Assembly (NCBI RefSeq): GCF_051020985.1
Contig: NC_135001.1
Coordinates: forward strand, 21,383,896-21,447,895
Direction of reading: 5' to 3'
Source of the DNA: Nomia melanderi
Taxonomy: Eukaryota; Arthropoda; Insecta; Hymenoptera; Halictidae
DNA length: 64,000 bases
The notes below the pieces were generated by a model. It did no database searches. It was not told the DNA's origin and saw nothing but the letters and a program-made list of their open reading frames with translations. Positions 40,701 through 53,600 of the stretch are shown one piece after another (the stretch's first letter is position 1; each line of letters opens with the position of its first letter). A program made the position numbers and the translations under genes.

Positions 40701-41639
40701 AAGCTCGCGTTATTTGTGGGTTTGACTTACTTTTGGATAAGCAATCACTTGCTGATTCATTGTACTATTTATGTCACACCTTGGTGCTATAACTATTATT
40801 ACACGATAATGTCGTTCAACTTAGTTCAACGACATATCTGCTGTCATCGTTATAACGTGATGCCCCTCGAAATAACATTTATTTATCGTCTCGAGAATAC
40901 GAAGTCCGCACAAAACTTCAGCATTCTATGTTTCCAATATTTTCATTGTTTTTCTTACTATGTTTAGGTTTCAAGTACTTTTTATTAAGCAACTGTGAAA
41001 AAAAATATTCTTAAAGATTCGAGGCAACAAATATAGAAAGGTTAAACCAATAGAAATCATTTTCATGTGATCTCGGACTGAAATTTTGTACGAATTCATT
41101 ATCGAAATGAACAATAGATGCTGCAGCTTTCAAAGAAAATAAAGAAAAATAATTGTATGAGATATCTAGTAGGCGGGCAACTCGATGTATCTTCGAGTTA
41201 ACGAGTGTACTCTTCGATGCTGTGTATTATTGAAAATAACAGTTACTTTTGAACAAGACACAACGAAGCAATTTTTGCATACAAAAATTCTTCTCGAATA
41301 AAGTAGCTTCTCCGATAAAAGAAAAGGCATCGAAATGTGAAAGGCATACTGCATAATTAAAAATGATTTCGTAAATACAATAACACGTTTAATATTTTAA
41401 TGTATATTCGTTTACCCAGCATCGACATCGTATGCGGCTAGATTCTAAAGGAACAAATGAAACCCTCCTCGTGTAAATTTCGTCATCACAAAATCACCTT
41501 TTCCCATGCTACGCAAGATAAACACATTATTGAAACAACCAATATATTCTATGTAAATATATACATGTATATAAACATACGTAATACGTGAAGCGGAAGA
41601 GGGGACAGGGAACATCGTGTTTCTGTGTTTCTATGTGTC

Positions 41640-41683
<44 letters not shown>

Positions 41684-44600
41684 GGTGTTCGAGTGTTTGT
41701 GCGTTTTGAAGGTAGAAACAACGTGTAAATTGTGTACCGGGTCATATGTACATTTCAAAGTATCTTACAGAGAAACAAACTGCAATCGAAAGATCTCAAA
41801 CTGAAATCGAGTTACAATTTCCATGAGCGAGTATTCATTCCGACTTCGCGAAGCGGCGGGTTTTTCGGTTAGGCAGCCAATCGACAGCATTGTTCTCGTT
41901 TCGTTTACCGCTGCCGTGAAATGCCGTTCGTTTGCGTTCTGCGTTTTTCGGCCGAACGATCGCAAAGTTATCGATCGAACACGCGGAAAAGAACGTGACA
42001 AACGAAATCGGAATATTCGCCACTTTTGGCACCGTTGTAATCGCTATGAATACAAATCGTGTCGGGGAATGTACAAATTAATTTCGTTTCACGGATTTCA
42101 CGCAACAAACTGCGATCGAATATGATGAACGAGAGAATCGTTGCCACGCGTGCGAACGATCGACGCGAATCACGCTCAGAAACATTTTAAGCATTTTAAT
42201 GTGATTCGTTCTTTTAATTATCGGTACTTTTATTATTTAAATTACTTTGTCGCATTCGATTTTGTCAATTGTCGAATTCTTTACTGCTAAAAATATATAT
42301 ATATATAGTATTCTATAGTATTCTAATTAAAAGATTCATAAAAATTCTAATTAGTTTAAATTTTCTTCTTATAATTATTCAAGGTTCTGTTACTATTATT
42401 TCTTCTTGTAAAGCTATTAATTTCTGCTTTGCATCTTTTTCTTCATATATATTTATAATATATATGTATAACATATATATAGAAAAAGATTCAAAGCAGA
42501 AATTAATAGCTTTACAAGAAGAAATAATAGTAACAGAACCTTGAATAATTATAAGAAGAAAATTTAAACTAATTAGAATTTTTATTAATCTTTTAGAATA
42601 CTTCGAATAGTCTTTCACAGTTTTGCAATGGACACGCGGTCAGAATTTAACGGGTAACAATAAGCAAAGTAAATTATTTACGAAGAACAATTGTTTAAAA
42701 TGCCCTAAGCATGTTCCGCGTCGCAAATCGCACACGTAGTAACGGGATTCTAACACACTTGATCTCATTAACTCTGTCTTGCGTTGCACATGTGAGAACG
42801 TGTCAAAGTATCATTTTATTCTGAAATAACACCAGTATTAAGCTGAAAGAATGAACAATTTCGTTTTTCTCACAAACGTTACTGTTCAAGTACGGAGAAA
42901 GAAATCGATACTGAAACAAAACAGTTGTTATTCAATAAATCTTTCTTCGGTACATGAATCAGTAAACAAATTATTCCTTTTGTTTCCTCGGGTAGTGTAA
43001 TATCTCGTGATCAATGTGTACTTGTATGTGTTCGTGTGTGTGTGTGTGTTCGTGTGCAACGTGTAACGACGGGAAAAAAGTGAAAACCGTCTTCCACTGA
43101 CTTCGATTAATTAATCATCGTATACGCTCGAAAATATAAACAGACTTCGCTCATCAAAAATATGATTCCCACTGTTCGCTTGACTTTTAGCGAGACAAAT
43201 TCATGAAACCGAAATAAATCCCAAGTGACTTGATGATGCAAGTCCTGAGCTTCGTTCTGCGTATATTTATATTTATTCTGCAACTGATTCTATTCCATCG
43301 ATTATCTTTTTCATAGATTTCTCTCGAGAACTCACTGGATATTATATGCGAAGCCTTAAATGTAATTTCTTCGTTCTTTATTATGCTCACACTGTTCTAT
43401 AACAACGAATTCTATCACATATTTCAACACGATTTATTATATTTTTAAGTAATCTCAGTTATTTACCTTATAAAACACTTCGGTAACGATCAACTCTGCT
43501 TTCAGCAAACTCCTCAGCGTATATATTCTTTTATTAGTAATTCCGCTCGAGAAAACACAAAACATTCGGTTTCGAGAACTATAAATTATTTCGAAAGGAC
43601 AGCATTCGGTAAAATAAAAAGCGAATATGTTTACTGCGCGGTTTTCCATTCAAATAAGATTTCGCTGACGCTTGAAATTCGAATTGGTAATCCATCTGTC
43701 GAACGCCATTTCGAGGAAGAAAATCGCGGAATCCCCATCTTTCGATATGGAAATTCGTTTTTAGAATGTCGAAGCTGACATGAACCTGCACCGACTTCCA
43801 GTATTTTAATGAAATTTTTTAGAAGCTCAGTGAAAGATACTTAAAGCGATTCTTTCGAATAGCAAGACGCATCTTTCAACCGCTCAAAGTGAACTCTTAA
43901 AGATTTGAGAATTTCAGTTGTCAAATAGTTCCTCCAAATATTTTCTCCAAACATTTATATTTCGACATTGGAAACTTAATTTTTCAATAAAACAAAATAC
44001 AAGTTATTACTAATAGCATTGGTCGTAGCGTGATTTAAATTTAAATTAAAAGATTTGATTAGTAAATTAAAATATTTTCTCAAACTTTCATATTTCGACA
44101 TTGGCAACTTAGTTTTTCAATAAAACAAGGTACATGTTATTATTACTAATATCATTTGTCGTTAGCGAAATTTAAATTAAAAGATTTAATTGGTAAATTG
44201 ACAAAATTTTGTAAATTTTGAAAGATGGATACCTATGCCTTCTTCCGTGCGACGAAAAAAATTTTTTTTGATGACTTAGAAAAAGTTGAACTAATTCATA
44301 TCCTTAAAAATGTATTTCCAAAAAACTGAATAGAGTGCGTCGCACTGGTTCGCAGAGTTGTTTGAAGTGTCTTCCCCTAAACCTGGATAAAAATTTGATT
44401 AAAACGTCAGGATCATAGTTTCTGCTGTCTCCTTGCGAGGGGCAACCTTTTGGATAACCTATCTACGCCGACCCAGTTTCGCTTCTTTTGATTAAATCAA
44501 TTTCTACGACATCGGAATTCGATGAAGCTTCATCCGTTCCTCGATGCTTACTGAATCATGAAATTCACATTTGTCCGTTTCGTTCGACGATGTTCGAGCG

Positions 44601-47600
44601 ATTCCCAAACTCGCCCCGGTGATAAACAGAAGCAAAATCCAATGTGAAGTATCACTGAGATCCTCACTATACGAGTCTCTATTTTCGAGTCGTTATGTAC
44701 TTAGAAGCTCATTACACGAGCACCTGCCGTACGAATCTTCAGCTGCAAACAACCTCTGTTATTCGAACATTCCCATTTGCTATTGAGTTAATGAAAGACT
44801 TAATCAAAGAGAATTGTAAATAAAGAATTCTGTATGACGGATATCTGTGATAAACGAACAAGAAGTATCAGAAAAAATCTTATGACAATTGTAACAACCA
44901 AAAAATATGGAATAGTAAATTGAAAACTGAAAAGTAAATTATCATTGCATTAAGAATAAAGAAAAAAAGTGATAGTGACATCTAAATGAATTTCATTTAA
45001 ACGCAAGGATTTCTTATAGGACAATTATTCGAAATAATGAATTTATCTAATTCACCCTGTATAAAGGCTGTCTTCAACGAAACGTACTTAAACGAACAAT
45101 GTGTCTTTATTTCTCCGGATAACAGAGGCTCTGCTACTGTCTACTAGTTATTAGTCATTACTGCACGAGTATATCACAATAAAACTATGATTACTAAAGA
45201 CACTAGGAAAAAGATAATGTCAAATCGGAAATTCACACGGCAATCAATACAAAACAATTGAAAAACGCTCTATAATATCACTATCCTTTGCATCCTGGCG
45301 CCAAGTTATCGTTCATTCTAGGTAACTACGTAAGTTCTTGGACGGAAAAGGGTTTTCAACAGGGATTCATTTCCTTTGGCTTGCCTAAAGAGTCCCTAGA
45401 TTATTTTACGCCTGGCCTAGAAAGCTTCATATATCTGGTTAGAAGATTATCGCGCGTTATAGATTATCGTAACGAGTACACACTTCCTAACGACGTTTCT
45501 CGAGAGTACAGAGAGCGGGAATACATCTCGGCAAAAAGATCTCGAAATTATATCTACTTCGGTCGAACATTTATATCGGAACTTGAAATTCTATGATGTA
45601 ACTTAAGCGATTGAACAACATCGGCAAATTTCGATAATTACTATCTTTACTCGCTACTCCTATTTTAGTAGGTGTTCTGTGTGGATGTATGTAAATAAAA
45701 ATTCTCGTACTAAGCTATTTTATCATCTAATTTACTATTCCCTGGGTCATATTGTATACTATACGACCTACTTCCATAAATCTCGTAAATTTTCTATGTA
45801 ACATTTAATATTACATGCAATCGTCTAGAATGTAGTTAAGAATTCATTTCCGAATTCAATTCTACTCGTTTCTTTTAAATTCAGGTTACTGTATTACAGA
45901 TTTATAAATCTGAATCCTGTCAAAGCTCTTAGATAAAGATCGTATAAGATTCGCGTGAAAACGAAAATGTGGCACAGAAAATGAAAGAGTCTTAACAAAT
46001 GTTTGGGATAACAAAACTAAATGAAACAGATTGGATATTTTGTATTAATAATGTTACATTGTATATCTTCAAATAGGAACTGCGAATAATACGAAGAAGA
46101 TAACGCTATCAGTTGAAACCATAGACTAAGCGCCGACCGTAAAGATGGCGGTGTTTGAAGACTGAAACCGTGATCGGCTCTAGACCACGCAATTAAAACT
46201 CATACAATAAATTTGGAACTCGGATTGGGTGGTCGGTAGTGCTGCTATTGATACTCTGGGACACTATTTAATTGTATAACAACGTTCTGTTAGAACACGG
46301 GATATATTCTACGTGAAATCGAAATGGCGGGCCTTCGGTGCACAAAGTACACGGTAAACCACTACACGAATTACCCTTGTTCATGTTGAAGCTACGCAAA
46401 CTTTAGCGAAACTATGTATAAATTACCAACTATTAAGAGAGCATTCTGAGTTCGAATCTAATTTCGTTCAAATTGTTCTCAGTTTCTATGCGGAAGAGCA
46501 CACGCGCGAAATGAACTCGTAAGTAAGCCTTTGCCCGTGTTAATAAGCAAATTTAAAAGTAACACTTAACAATGAAACTACCAGAGGGGTCAAACGACCC
46601 ATGACTGATGTCTTCTTTTTGCAATTATTAGAAAGGTAACAAATGTTTCTCTGGGAAATTATTAAAGAAATTCATTTAGCACCACGCAAATTCAATTGTA
46701 AATCAATTAAAGTCTGAACATGTACTCTTGGAGTTTCTATAGCGAAATTTTCAAAAGCCAATTGAAGTGCTCGGTAATTTTAGCGTTAACCCTTTGCACT
46801 CGAGAGGTGACTTTGTATAATACCTCGATACTTGAAACATTGGAATAAGCTTTGTTCCTCAATGTACTAATGATTTCTCTTCTAATTAGTCTCAAAGAAC
46901 ATCGTCTTCGCCTCGTAAAGAAATGTTAAATATTTCTAATAAAACATCCGAGTGCAAAGAGTTAAGGTTCATTTGTATTTCAGTAGAATTTCCAATGCGT
47001 ACTTTAAGTTGATTCGTTCAATTATAATTGCTTTCGTAAACGAGAGAGAAGTTATTTCATTTATTAAACTATTAACTGTAATTCTTCGCGTGGCCTTGAT
47101 CCTGGAAAATCGAAGCAAGAAAATCTAAGTTCGCAAACTTATCACGAAGTTAATGGAACCAGCGAGAATCAGCAATTATATAAATGAATCCAGAACACGG
47201 GCAAATCTGAGTTAATTAAGAGTGCATTCAGACGCGTGCTTACTGAAATTAACTTAAAACTGGTCCAACTGACCTCGGATTGTATCATGCGACGTCCTCT
47301 GGACTCGTTATATTCAAAATATCCTGGTTAATTGGCCAATTTCCTGAATTCGGAAGTGGCCGGAGGTAGAAAAATTTGTACAAGAAAATTTAATGACTTC
47401 GAACGTTTAGAAATTTATGTAGAACGAATGAAGTTCTTATTTTATGGTTACTCCTTTCGTGAACGAAACATTTATGACGCTAAGTAGTTTAGTTAATTAA
47501 ATGAAACAACCAGTCAACGATCGAGACACTAATAAATATGACTCTTACTTCGTGTCTCTCGATATAAAAAAATACTAACAGATCTATCTACTAATTAATC

Positions 47601-50600
47601 ACTCCTAAAAAGTGAGGACTTCAAGGAATTTCTAATTTCATTTCTAAGTTCTCTTTCTAATTTATGAATACCATGTACTCTAAGTTTCAAAGCAAACTAC
47701 ACAGATATACGAAATCGATTCATCACAGTATATATGAAAATTCTTACTGTTAAGAATGCTACTCATTCGCTATGGTTGATTATTATTTTCTAATATAAAC
47801 ATACTACGATTCAACTGAGTATTGTGTAGGAGATTCGTAAATACGAGAATCATATTTGTATAAAATATACTAAAAAACATGAATCTCAAGTTTTCGTATT
47901 GAGTATTTATTATCATACAGAGTGAATTTCGTATTCATGGAAACAGCGGAAGATAATATAAAACGAAATTGAATTACTTTCTTACGTACTTTCTTAGCAT
48001 TAATACTCTACTCTCAAATGAAACTATATATTATTCACTTTTAAGCAGACTTTCCTGTAATCGTGCATGTAAAGCTATTAAGATAGTCTTCAAAGTATTA
48101 ATAACGTACGATTTACTTAATAGTAACCTTTATCTTTTCTCTACACATTTCTTTAATGTTTAAGATCCGAATCAATTGCTCCGTACACTCTGTATATAAA
48201 CTATGCGATTTTTATATTTAATAATGAGTATTAGTAGTAAACTAGCACTGTAAAGAAAATTTATTAGAAGATAAAAGGAACGTTTAAACTGTCTATGCAG
48301 TTGTAAATATAACAATATAAAATTTGCACTATCAAAATGAATGTAGAAAATAGTGTTGGTTCATCTTCGATTTCTAGTACGTAACAGAATTTTAACATTT
48401 CGAAGATGAAAGTCTGTTTTTCTTTAAATCTACAAACTTTTCGATGACGCTAAAAAAAATTCGTAACTGCCCCTTACACGTTCAGTGCCACGTGCACCAC
48501 ATGCGGTACACGTTAATTTTTCTAAAAAAATATTTTTAACTCCTTGCACTCGAGAATATTTTTCGCAACAAATATTGCTTCTTTTCTGATGAAATATCAA
48601 TGGTACTTTTTACAATTAATATAAAGAACTATTTTATTTCGATGTTCCATGTGTTGGTAGATTATAGAAAATTTAATACTGAATTTTAAATTTTATAATT
48701 TCGTTGGGTTAAATCAAACGTCGAGTGAAAGGCGCCTCTCGAGTGCAAAGGGTAAAGACACATGGTCAAGAAAACAAAGAAACGACATCAAAATATATAA
48801 AATTAAAAAATACTTGAATATAACCTAATATTTCATTGAAAAAATCAATGCAGTTCATAAGCAAAATATAACCGGAATTTTGGCACGGAACGCGTTAAAC
48901 AAGATCATCCGTACGGGAAAATTTTACTACACTCCTCTCGAGTTCTTTTTCACGAACCGTAATAATTTCATATATTTATCAATCTTTTAAAAAATTCTCT
49001 GTGGACCGTAGACTTACTAGATTGCATAGATTGCACAAGATCGAGTAATTCGAGAATATATAAAGCATTCGACGGGGTCAAAATATGTATATACTAGGTC
49101 GTAAGTTTCAAATTTCCATTAAATATCGCAGCAGAATCGAACGAACATAATTCCAACGTAGACACCGCAGAAATTCGATAATAAACTTGCGGACTCGAAA
49201 ATTTATTCTGTACGTATACACTAAAATCTGTTAGACGAAGTGATCACCGAGTATCCCTAATTAAGCCGCAGAACCTACTTACGTTGTTAAAAAATCGGTA
49301 AATGTTTAATTCGTTTCTCCCCTAAAGAATAAATATTCAACTCTCTAAAATTGGCCGACAGACTTGGGAAGAAGAACGAGCCGAGCCGCGCTCGGGCGTT
49401 CCCCGGCAGTCATTAAAAAACTTCAATCCATACGAACCGTTTTAAACTTTAGTATCGACCTTAACTTCAGCTGTACAGGGTGTCTAAAAAATATATGTCA
49501 AAAGCATCGTAGCGTAATTTCACACTTTTCATTTGATGAAGTATATAAGCAAATGCTCGCAAAATTCATTCTGACTTTGAAGAAAAGGATTAATATTTGT
49601 TTATTGTTTTATCGTGTTCTACTCATTGTGAAGGTAATTAGTCTGAAAAAATAATTTACTTGCAAATTTCTGTTGAAGTTCCCATGACAGTAACGGTCAC
49701 CCAACTTGAGACCATAAGACATGTACCAATTGCGTCCATTTTGTTATTTCGCATCACAAAGAAACGCAATCATTGCACTCGCTGTGCCAACTAATCGATA
49801 TTCGCTGAACAGGAAACACTGGACACCACGGCCCATTACAGATGAACTATTAACCCTTTGCACTCGAGTGACTCTCAGTCACCACTTGATTCGATGCAGT
49901 AGAACTATAAAATTTGATATTTAGTATTGAACTATGTATAATGCATCGGTGTGTGAAATATTCAAACAAAATAGCTTTGTTCCTCGATGTAAGTGTGATT
50001 TCCCTCGATCAAAAGACGTTGAAATATTTCTAATGGAAAACTTCCAAGTGCAAAGGGTTGAACCAGGAAATTCGTTAAAAATTACGACAGATTATGATCG
50101 GGAAGGGAAAAAAACGCTGAGTAACGTTCATCGCGACGGTTTAAAATAAATGAACAAGATCTTGTCGCGAATGAATGTTTCCGCGGCCACAACGAGATTC
50201 CTGAAACATCGGTGCGTGAGATATTGGGATAAAGAAGCTTTGTTTCTCAATTCACTTGTGATTTATCTTTGAGTTCATTTAAAAAACATCGTCTTTATCT
50301 AATTAGAAAATTAGTACTCCAGGTTGTTTTGTAATCTATCAGCAACTAATTTTTATAATATTCCCAGCGAAAATTAGAAATTCAACATTTCTTCGATCTT
50401 TTATTTTCCTTGTTAGTACAAAATTCGGATGTGTGGAAAATCTAATAATTCTAGGGTAGTTTCTTTAAGATTCATTAAAATACTTATTATAACTGGTGTA
50501 ATATTAGAGCCTACAGAGTTCAAAGGGTTAATACACGTGAAATTATTCACTCCATATAGCACGGAACAACAAATGTCGATGAAAAAGATGGTGTTCAATA

Positions 50601-53600
50601 TCACGAAACACACGCTGATCAATCACACCGAAAGAATAAAAATTCTCATCGTCGAATCAAAGGCAATTCATAAATGAGGATCGAGAAACTGCATAAAACT
50701 GCTAGCCAAACTAATTTGCATTAACATCAGTAAGTATCCACGCCTATATTCTCAATACAGAGTTCAAAGGGTTAAATATATCTAGCGAAATACTTCCGAG
50801 TGCAAAAGTTTAATTTCCGACCCATTCTTTCAGACCATTCACCTCCAAACTGAGTAAAACACCATGCAACAACGAAAACGTTAACCCTTTCCTTCAAGAT
50901 CACAATGAATTTCGCGAGCACTTGCTTCGAATCATCTCCATCAGACGAAGTTTATAAGATTACGATGCAGTGATTGTGACAGATATTTCTAAAACACCCT
51001 GTACAGTACTCGCAAGAGAGGGAAGTCGACGGGAGGCTGTTCAACGGATTATTATTAATTTCTACTTGAAACTGGCGCCAGGAAAGCTACGAAGAAGGTG
51101 TTACACCCTATCGATGACCTGTCGGCGACCCTACAATCTATGATTTCCGCGACCTGAGCGCCGACAAGGGGTTCAACCGTCGCCTCGGTGTGCTCTCGGT
51201 TGAAGAGGCGGAGCTTTTATTCTTCGATGGTTTCGACTTACTACTCTTCTCCTTGCTAGTCGTGGCCGACGAGGTTTTCACCGATTTCCCGAGCTTCGCG
51301 GCGGCAGCGTCCGAGCCGGTGCTCGTCGACACTGCCGCGCTGCTCGCTGTTTTATTTGCTGTGGCGAGGTGTTGGGATTGGGTTTGGGTTTTAGGGCTTA
51401 CTTGTACCTCACAGGGTGGCGGCGCGCTTCTGTACGACGGCACAATTTTGAAGGTCACCGATCCTCGTGCTTCACGCTGCAACAGGAAGCAGAACCGTTT
51501 CAGAATTTTCCAGAGGAGAAGGGAACTTTTTGATCGATCGAATCTTCGATTTTTCGATGGCGGCCGGCTCGACACAATTGTTACCAATGTGGCCGATCGG
51601 ATTAGACAGAGGATCTTGTATTTATAGATATATCATAGACGTTTAACACTAGGTTTACGGAACGCGTCAAATTCACGCGTATTGGATTTTAGAAATATTA
51701 TTTTGTAAATGTTTACGCCGATATTGATTGATCACACTGACATGCACACCAATTACCTAATATCGAATCTCCAGTTTCCACAATCTAAATAAACGAGCAT
51801 CGATTCTTTTAACGCAAACCTAGTGTTGATATAGACACTGATGCACGTAATGTATTCTAATGATTTAGGATAAACACCGATATGCAGAAACGTTTCTAAT
51901 ATTCAAGAATGCTTAATTTTTAACTCGTCAAGATTCTTAACACTAGAACTACCGAGTATTTAATACGATTGATATGTAATCTCTATAAAAATTGTAATAG
52001 ATTATTTTCAGTTTCTTTGGATATTCATCATAGTACTCAAGTGAGACTATCTATTTCCAAAATCATTTCGAATATTCAATGCTTTTAAGGTATCAATAAT
52101 TGCTAAAAAATCGGAACCGGTCATTTTGACTGGTACGTAGTTCTAGTGTTAGAAAACATTCGGAGACCATAGCATAGTTAGGGATTGAAATAGTGAAATA
52201 CTTAGAATGCATCAAATTTCCTTTAACACTAGAACTATTGAGCATTTAATACGATTGATATGCAATCCCTATAAAAATTGTAACAATAGATTATTTGCAA
52301 TTTCTTCAGACATTCGTTATAGTATTCTGGTGAAGCTATTTATCTTCAAAATCATTTCGAATATTCAATGCTTCGAAGATATTAATAATTGCTAAACAAA
52401 CAAATCGAAACCAGTCATTTTGAGTGGTACGTAGTTCTAGTGTTAATAGCAACCTTTACATCAGTTCGTGAAATTTCGATTTTGTAAGATCCGCTGTCTA
52501 GTGATGATAGTGAGTTGATGATACTGAGTGGACTCACAGTTTTCGTTTAACACATTCGTTGTCGATGTAACCAATCGATTTTATACACTTCTTTATTTTA
52601 ATAATCCAGTACATTAATGACCCAGCAATTAATAATGAATTGAAGAGATTTTAACATCAGATATACAGCCAGTTAGATAAATTTGCAAGGAATGTGTTAA
52701 ACATCAGCGAGAGACACTAAACGCTACTTGATTCGCCGTGTGAAAAGTTTTACTTGTAAGTTTACATACTATTCGTATAAACTATCGTAGAAAATCACAG
52801 TTTACAAGTATCGGAAGTGTGAAATATTATTCTAAAGATGTCTCATGAGATTTACACTCTGACTTTAGATTTCGATGAGCTTAACTGTACTTCTTTGTTT
52901 AATTTTGACAATATTGATCACACTTACGAGTATCTTTTGCAACGCATTGACAGACTGATTGGCCACCGGTATCCCGTTAATTTCTCGGATCTCATCACCG
53001 ACGTGAAGAGTCGCTTGTCGGTGTATCATTCCACCGTGCATAATTCGTGCTACCACGCATTTGCCATCTTCGTTCATTTTTAAAGTGATTCCCTGCAAGC
53101 AAGCACACGGTATTTATATCCTTTCCCAAGCTGCTCCTTCAGTTGTTATACCTGAACGACGTTCATAGATCGTAACTCAACCCTTTGCACTCGACAATAT
53201 TTTTCATGAAATATTCATTACCCTCCGACTAAATAATAACGATACTTTTCGCAACCAATACAATTAATTATCTTCTATAAATTAAGAGACTATTTTACTT
53301 CAATGTTTTATGTGTCGATTACACAAGGTTTAATATTGAATTGAAAATTTTATGTTTGCCTCGAGTGCAAAGGGTTAATATTATAATAAACTCAAAATTT
53401 AACCAAAGGAACGATTCTACGAGAAACCAGTAATAAAAGTAATCAAACTAAACTGTGAAACATAAAACACTTCGTACGTCTTTCTATTTACGATGTGTAA
53501 TAATTATTATTTATCCACATAAAAATTAAAACAAACTACGAAAACTTATCTTATTTCAGAAAGAATAATTTTGCACTTTTGTATTAAAATATTCTTAACA

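Larger units (their letters stand above)
23461..51401 (-). other. Giant CASK intron between PDZ and SH3 (27.9 kb)
   Basis: The donor is GTAAGC at 51401 and the acceptor is CAACAG at 23461. It contains a G-rich run, CpG-rich blocks (about 27.4-27.7, 28.7-30.2, 32.15-32.95 and 33.8-34.2 kb), a 620-bp polypurine tract, a long inverted repeat and many TTAA elements. No nested gene is recognised. The longest open frames (35047-35601 plus, 28683-29228 minus) resemble nothing I know. The 45-46.5 kb stretch is plain AT-rich sequence. Confidence 0.65.
51477..52927 (-). other. CASK intron within PDZ (1.45 kb)
   Basis: This intron is bounded by GTAAGTG and TTGCAG. It is mostly made of mobile sequence: a family G element, the composite B-spacer-B unit and an E-like element. 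No extra exon was seen. Confidence 0.8.

Noticed and set aside
42269..42618. The same hydrophobic protein on both strands, considered as a mitochondrial insert
   Set aside because: The identity on both strands comes from the inverted repeat. I could not match it to a mitochondrial gene from memory.
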